Both the position numbers and the translations under genes were made by a program. A DNA stretch of 64,000 nt from assembly GCA_029339505.1 (NCBI GenBank), contig JAQISU010000025.1:3199501-3263500 (forward strand), in the 5' to 3' direction. This document shows, piece by piece, positions 57,874 to 64,000 of this stretch (the stretch's first letter is position 1; the number at the start of each line of letters is the position of its first letter). The notes beneath the pieces are model-generated. The model was not told where the DNA came from and searched no databases. It was given only the letters and a program-made list of their open reading frames with translations. The stretch is from Unio delphinus (Eukaryota; Mollusca; Bivalvia; Unionida; Unionidae).

Positions 57874-59779
57874 ATGGAAAATAAATCCTGTAAACAAACG
57901 TTTAGATCTAGAAACCGTCTTGCATCTATCGGTAACATTTTCAAGAAAAGGGTTATTCAAATTAACATAAAATTGGATAAAGAAGCCTTGACCAACCTTA
58001 AAATACGGCAAATTGACTTTACCAGAAACACGCAGAGAAAAGAGGTGCAAAAACTCAGTTAAAGTTCATTTCTACACCAGACCTCAACTTAATCAAAAAG
58101 GAAGCAAAGAAACGTAATCATCCCTCTCCAATTGAGTTTAATTTATATGATAAAACCATTAATGATGAAGCACTGGACGCCAATTTACTCCAAAGCGACT
58201 TCAGTGTAAATAATACACTAACCCCCCCCCCCCCCCCAATATTCCATCAAGCCGCCCTCCCTACGAATAAACCAGTAGGAATCACTTTGTATAATCCCAC
58301 TTACGCCCAGATCACTAACTCTAACGTGAACTATGTGCGCCAGCTGAATACAAAGGCTACCAATGGAGTTCGCACTACGCCTGAAGCACAAAAGATCGCA
58401 AAAGCTACCGTAGTGCACTCAAATCAAACACAAGGGTCGTCTAAATTACTGACAGAGGAAGATTTGATATATCCCTCTCAAAACCCTAAAAAACATCCCT
58501 GCTCACCAACTGATAGGAAATCGAAGGCATGGAAAGAAATAGGTAAAGGCAAAGGACCGTTAAACCCTTAAAAACGGCCCTCATTAAAAAACCCAAAGAA
58601 ACAACAAAATCGGCAAACGACAAATCAGGCATATACGGCAAACCCGCAATGGCTTCAACTTTTATAAACACTGTATCCAAGAACTCAACCTCAGATGTGA
58701 AACATAAAAACAGAACAAACTTTCACAGACTGGATCTGACGCTCTATCTCAAGAGTAAAACATCTAAATTTTACAACTTAACCAATAACAGCTTGTCCAG
58801 AGCCATACTTAAAATTCACCCAGGACAGTGCCAAATAATTAGGCCGAATCAACAATATATCATCCTACAATGTTTTATAAGGGGCCAAGTAGCAAAATAC
58901 CTTGAAATCCAAGAGCTATGTGGTATCCCAGTTACCGTAGAACCCCATAAACAGCTCCAAAGCTCTATTAATATTCATACTGACAACAAGAACCAAAACT
59001 CCAAGAAGGCCACCTCCACCACAAATGAAATCCCGCAAAGGTGCACTTATAAATCAGTACTAAACTTAACAGGTACATTAGGTGTACTCAACAATCAGAA
59101 GATAGAGCACAAGTTAAAGGAAGGAGGAAACCAAATTTTGAAAAATTACCGCTTAGGAAACAAACAGACCTAAACAAACATCACTCTACTGGAAGCCTCA
59201 ACCCCACTGCCTACAATAATTAAATTTGGAAAAGTAGGTACCAGATATAGGATCGAACCATACCTAAATAAACCAAGATTCTGTCCCAAGTGCCAACATT
59301 GGGGCCATTACAAGGTTAAATGTAAATTTGAGGCCAAGTGTAATAAATGCGGGAATAATAAAGGGAAATGTAAAAGAGATGTCCCAAAATGTGCTAACTG
59401 TAGAGGCCCGCATTTACCGCAATTTCCTTCCTGTCCCTCTACAATACGGTAAAAAGCCTTAGTAGGTATAATGGACACAGAACATTGTAATTATAGCACA
59501 GCTAAAACTAAAATTGACAATGCCGTCCTATTTAATCAAATAAAGCACCCCAAGTTGAACATAACAAACGATAGGCTCAATAACAAAAATACCATTAAAA
59601 CAAATCATCAGGCTGATAAATTCCAAGAACATGGTGACGTTATCACGCGACTGAACAAATTGTTTGAGGATATCAACTTTGACACTATAACACATAAAAC
59701 TATCCTATCATCAATCAATAATGTTTGCACCCAAATTGAGCACCAGATTACAATAAACGACCCTAAAGAAAATGGCTAA
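57874..59779 (+). pseudogene. Element D ORF1, broken
   Basis: The text runs from MENKSCKQTFRSRNRLASIG through a first stop at about 58060 and a frameshift at a 16-C run (58222-58237) to an open stretch 58649-59173. Then come the knuckles CPKCQHWGHYKVKC, a Cys-rich KCNKCGNNKGKC segment and CANCRGPHLPQFPSC near 59280-59440, and an acidic-basic tail to 59779. It resembles Jockey-type gag-like ORF1 proteins. Confidence 0.75.
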
Positions 59780-59816
59780 TTCAACTCAAAGGGACATTAT
59801 TATATGTTATTATATG

Positions 59817-62130
59817 GCAGTGGAATGCAAAAGGATTGTCAGGAAATATTAACGAACTTAAACTCAAAATAATTAACTCTAGCTATAAACCTGACATAAT
59901 TTGCATTCAAGAAACTAAACTTTCTGCAAATTCGTAAACATTGCCATTAATACAAGGATACTCTCCTCGCTATTTACAAGATCGAAAGGAAGGTCAGGTT
60001 GGTGGTTTAGCAATATTTATAAAAAGACACTCTACCATCTGTCACGCTACTACCTATAACATCTCAGGAAATTAGTAACACACTAATAGAAATAAAATTC
60101 CTATTAGTCAATACAGGAAACCATCAATTACAAATCATAAACGTATATGACCCAGGAGGGGTTACTAAGCTTAAACATAAATTATCGTTTAAAGAAATAA
60201 CCAAAATCATTGGGACCGGGCTAGCAATCATCTGTGGAGACTTTAATGCCCATAATAAGCTATGGGGGTGGAGAGGTGACGGATAGGAGGGGTACCTGGG
60301 TGGAAGAATGGATCAATGACTCCATCTTATTATCCTTAATGATGGCACTAAGACCAGACTTAGTCCGGTAGACGGCACCATGTCCGCGATTGACCTCACC
60401 CTAGTCACACCCAGACTGGCACAAGTGGCTAAATGGGAGGTGGAGCAATCTGACTAGTGGAAAATCAAGACAACTTAGTGTGCCATTGTGGACGGAAGAA
60501 ATTAAACGAACTAGACAGGACAAAATTAGAGCTTTAAATAAATTTAAAAAATCAAAGATTACTACTCACTTCCAAGATTACAAAAATTTCGATAACAAGC
60601 TCAAATATCTAATAAAGCAGTCTAAAGAAAAAGCTTGGCAAAAATACTGCAACATTATTAATTTTAGAACTAACTCTAAACAAGTGTGGGATAAAATCAG
60701 GACCATAAACGGAGAGAACATAAATGGCACCCCAAAAATCAATAATACCTGCAATCAGAAAGAACAAGCTGAATCATTTGCAAAACATTTAAAAAATATG
60801 AGCACTAATACTAACCACACTATTGAATTCTAAAACCATAGAACTAAAACTGAAATTAAATTCTGCTATCTATTTCAAGACCAGGGACTCATAAATAAAT
60901 CACTCAACAAAGATATTACGATACATGAATGGGCCCAGGCGCTCAAATTCAAACATGAAACTTCACCTGGGGAAAATCAAATAGGTTACATAATATATAA
61001 ACACCTACCTAGCGATATGGTTATGATAATAATAAACATGCTAAACATAATTTGGCAAACCGGGGAGCTACCCAAAAAATGAAAAACAGCGATAGTTATC
61101 CCCATTTTGAAACCTAGCAAAGATAGGAATAACATTAACTCATATAGACCAATTTCGCTTACCAACATTATTTGCAAAATCATGGAAACAATTATCACTA
61201 ACAGACTCAAACACCACCTGGAGATCAATATCTTGATGTCTCCAAACCAATGTGGTTTTAGAAATAAAAAATCTACTACGTATCAATTAATTAAATTGGA
61301 GTCCGCCATTAAATTAGCATTTAATAATAAACAGAGGACTAATAGAAAGTTAATTGCGGTTTTTCTAGACCGTGAAAAAGCATTTGATCTGGTGTGAACC
61401 AAAGTATTAATAGCCAAATTAAATCATTATGTCATTACTGGTCGCATATTTAATTTTATACAAAACTTTTTAACAGACCGCAAAATTATAACTAGGGTTG
61501 GGGCTACTTATTCTGAAGAACACTCCTTTGAAAATGGGACTCCCCAACGCAGTGTCCTCAGCCCAACCTTCTTCAACCTCATGATTAATGATCTTGGCTC
61601 TAATCTCGCCTCACCCTCGACATAATTATCACAATTTGCAGATGATAGTGGACTATGGAGAGCAGGAAACCCCTCCAATCACACTCATATGGCTGAAATG
61701 AAAACAAGTCTAAATAACATTTGTAAATGGGCTGACAAATGGGGATTTAAACTGTCGCACCAAAAAACGGTAGCTGTACTGTTCTCACCTTATAGAAAAA
61801 AGATATTATACCCCAACCTCCAAATTCAAAATAAACAAATTTAATTCGTTAAAATAGCCAAATGTCTAGGTTTGTACTACTATGAACACCTAATGTGGGT
61901 ATATCATATTGATGACCTAGTTAACAGGTGCGATCTTGACTTAAAGTTACTTACAAGCCTCAAAGGAACCCAGTGGGGTACTAACCCAGAAACAAAAATG
62001 ATTCTATGTAGGGCCTTAATTAGACCTAAACTCGACTATGGATGCCAAATTTACAACACGGCCTCCATTACCCAACTTAATAGATTAGATAAAATACAGA
62101 GGAAAGCCCATCTCATAGCAACTGGGGCAT
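59817..62130 (+). pseudogene. Element D ORF2 (endonuclease, RT), broken and truncated
   Basis: Endonuclease: QWNAKGLSGNINELKLKI, IICIQETKLS, GDFNAHNKLWG near 60240, SAIDLTLVTP near 60390. Linker: 60480-60833. RT: SYRPISLTNIICKIME, AVFLDREKAFD, a GTPQRSVLSP motif and QFADDSGLW near 61635. The thumb region (TNPETKMILCRALIRPKLDY) follows, and sequence identity ends at 62130 with no RNase H seen. Confidence 0.8.
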
Positions 62131-62132
62131 TT

Positions 62133-62230
62133 TTTCATATTTTCCTGTTACCAACATGTTACCATTTAACTATATTTAACTAATATATTCTTTTATGTCT
62201 CATGTCGATATTAAACATTTCGTATTTTTA
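62133..62230 (+). mobile_element. Family A 3' UTR fragment
   Basis: CATATTTTCCTGTTACCAAC and CATGTCGATATTAAAC belong to the family A 3' UTR. It joins element D on the left and the 5' end of another family A copy on the right. Confidence 0.7.
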
Positions 62231-63386
62231 ACCCCACTGCGGGTTCGGGTTTGCAGAAATGGCCCGAGGTTCCTCGCCATGTGACGTAACAGGCGACTAA
62301 GTAGAGGCAACCTGTTTGCCGTGGGTTGCGACCCGTGTCGGAGGAGGAAAGGATCCTGGTAGTTGATCGGAGGCTTTTCCGATGCAATATACTACTTTGG
62401 CCTCTACTTCTCTTTTGACGGGTTGTCAAGATGGGCCCAGTCTCGACAAATCGGCTGGTCACTCCGAGCCCTAGGAGGTCTTTTGTATTACTTACTCATC
62501 TTCTCTTTCTTGCTTGTATCTATCTTGATACCACCGTTGCCCCTACATTCGTATCCTTGAGCTTTTACTTTCCCAAGTTTTAGAAGACTTTCTAGAAGGC
62601 GGTGGCTCAACGAGTCAATCGGGAGGTAATTTTACCGAGCCTAGAAGGAAGCTTCATGGATCAATCTCAGGTAATTTTATCTAACGAGTATGTCATCTGT
62701 GTATCCCTGGCACTTGAAAAGTGTCCCCTAGTTGGGCTCCTTGGTGGGTGGGGAGCTTGGGTGCTGACATTTAAAATAATAACCCACCCCCAAACGCACG
62801 TAGAAAGAACACAAAGCACAAACAAATAAGCAGCAAAATGGGACAGATGACCCCATTAAACTATACAACATGTTTGGAGACTTTGAGAACATGGATGCAG
62901 AATAAACTGTTTCATGTACTCAAGGATGCTCCAAATCTAGTAAAACCAAATATAATCCCGTACTTCCTCCAGACAAATAACAACATAAATTTCCTCCGCG
63001 AATAGTCTAACCTAGCTCCCAAATCTCCAGCATAACATTATAATGAAGAACACCATCATACAATGGAACTGTCGATGACTTAAAGATAACTACAATGATA
63101 TTCTTCTGCTTTTTAATAAACATGATCCTGCTGTACTTTGTTTACAGGAAACATTCCTGAAAGAGACAGATAAAATTACTTTTATAAACTTTTCCCTGTT
63201 TAACGCGTTACTTACTACCAAACACGAACCTAGTACAAAAGGAATTAGACAATCTCGTTAAACATCTTCCATAAACGACAGAGGCCATAAAGTAGAAGAT
63301 TTCATTTGTAGACACGATCTGTGTCTATATAACACTAACTCACCAATATATTTACACCCAGGAACGGGTACGTACACATGCATAGG
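62231..63386 (+). mobile_element. Family A copy 5, internally deleted
   Basis: It starts with the family's 5' terminal sequence (CCCCACTGCGGGTTCGG). ORF1 is mostly deleted (its end is at about 62790-62980), and ORF2 begins at 63043 (KNTIIQWNCR, then a TGA) with two further deletions. It ends at the TTTACACCCAGG...CATAG region near 63386. Confidence 0.85.
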
Positions 63387-63878
63387 TGAGTAAAGGTGAG
63401 TACAAAGGTGAGTAAAGGTGAGTACAAATGTATTGGTGTCCTGCAGGGTGTTATTACGTTTAATACGTATTCTTCGCACTGCAGTGACACCTTCATGTTT
63501 CATCCCTTCGATGATATCTGTGTCGGTGACTCCAGCCAAGTCACGACATCGTATTACGCCTTTGGACGAATTCAGTGTAGTGTGGGCGAAAGAGGTCACT
63601 GGAATATCAAAGAATGTTTTCATTTTCATGATATTGTCTGTTTGCCCCTTTCGCTCACACTCTACAAGAAGGCAACCCGATTTTAGTTTTTTCACACTTT
63701 TTGGTGTTCCAATCGATCCCGTAATGGTTTTCTCGATAATAAATGGAGATAAACCTGAAAGCGGTTTAGCATCATCTTTTGATTGAATAACCATGAAGCG
63801 TGGAAATGATTCCACGCCACGTGGTTCCTCATCAGAGTCAGACAGTGGTTTAGTACGTTTATTGGATTTTTTTTCCAT
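63387..63878 (-). pseudogene. Family A ORF1, 5' part, minus strand
   Basis: It starts MEKKSNKRTKPLSDSDEE and matches the ORF1 at 15963 for about 160 codons, up to DTNTFVLTF, then reads across the junction into unrelated frame in copy 5. The zinc knuckles are missing, so this is a truncated ORF1. Confidence 0.88.
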
Positions 63879-64000
63879 GATGGCAAGATTTTAAAATTCA
63901 GCACCCGTGCTCCCCACCCACCAAGGAGCCCAACAAGGGGACACTTTTAAAGTGCCAAGGATACACAGATGCCATACTCAGTTGATAAAATTACCTTTGG
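63387..64000 (-). mobile_element. Family A copy 6, minus strand, runs off the window
   Basis: On the minus strand it shows the family A 5' UTR (to 64000) and the start of ORF1. It abuts copy 5 tail to tail at 63387. The junction has short repeats of GGTGAGTA. Confidence 0.88.

Larger units (their letters stand above)
57874..62130 (+). mobile_element. Element D: decayed non-LTR retrotransposon (gag-like ORF1, endonuclease, RT)
   Basis: ORF1 with zinc knuckles (57874-59779) is followed closely by ORF2 with APE endonuclease and RT (about 59817-62130). Many stops and shifts are present. The end is cut off at 62130, where a family A 3' UTR fragment begins. The domain text resembles Jockey/Nimb-like elements; the clade is uncertain. 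A 5' UTR probably begins upstream of 57874, but its edge is not visible. Confidence 0.8.

Overview
This is metazoan nuclear DNA: AT-rich, with spliced introns, long (AT)n and (GTAT)n microsatellites, tRNA-derived SINEs and nested non-LTR retrotransposons. The style (SINE type, APE-type non-LTR elements with zinc-knuckle ORF1, mGluR-like receptor domains) suggests an aquatic invertebrate, most plausibly a mollusc. That assignment is an inference; no single sequence here proves it.

Layout. 1-12345: a nest of one non-LTR family (called A here). Copy 1 (1879-3750 and 9915-12345) is split by copy 2 (3751-9902), which is split by a 416-bp 5'-truncated copy 2b (8462-8877); target-site duplications (TSDs) mark both inner insertions. 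12346-13040: fossil reverse transcriptase of an RTE-like element. 13809-47063: one host gene on the + strand, eight exons with matching splice phases, about 1117 codons. 47951-52001: a decayed LTR retrotransposon with two LTRs, inserted in a SINE. 52002-56468: SINEs and otherwise featureless DNA. 56740-57573: an unrecognised decayed coding stretch. 57874-62130: a decayed third non-LTR element (D). 62133-64000: more pieces of A, the last on the minus strand and running off the window.

The host gene is the main biological content. It encodes a signal peptide, two tandem Venus-flytrap (mGluR/ANF-receptor-type) ligand-binding modules, one transmembrane helix and a short cytoplasmic tail, with no seven-helix region. 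Both modules end at the same phase-0 intron followed by the same CX5CX2C motif, so the second arose by internal duplication. Exon 5 carries one in-frame TAA.

Intron 2 of that gene (14848-31567, 16.7 kb) is a transposon trap. It holds an apparently intact full-length A element (15426-21147, both ORFs open, 13-bp TSD), and an older A copy split by a 6.2-kb L1/Tx1-like element (B, 22112-28311, 13-bp TSD). The extreme 5' end of B carries the first 13 codons of histone H3, in sense, which is the most unusual mobile-element feature of the window.
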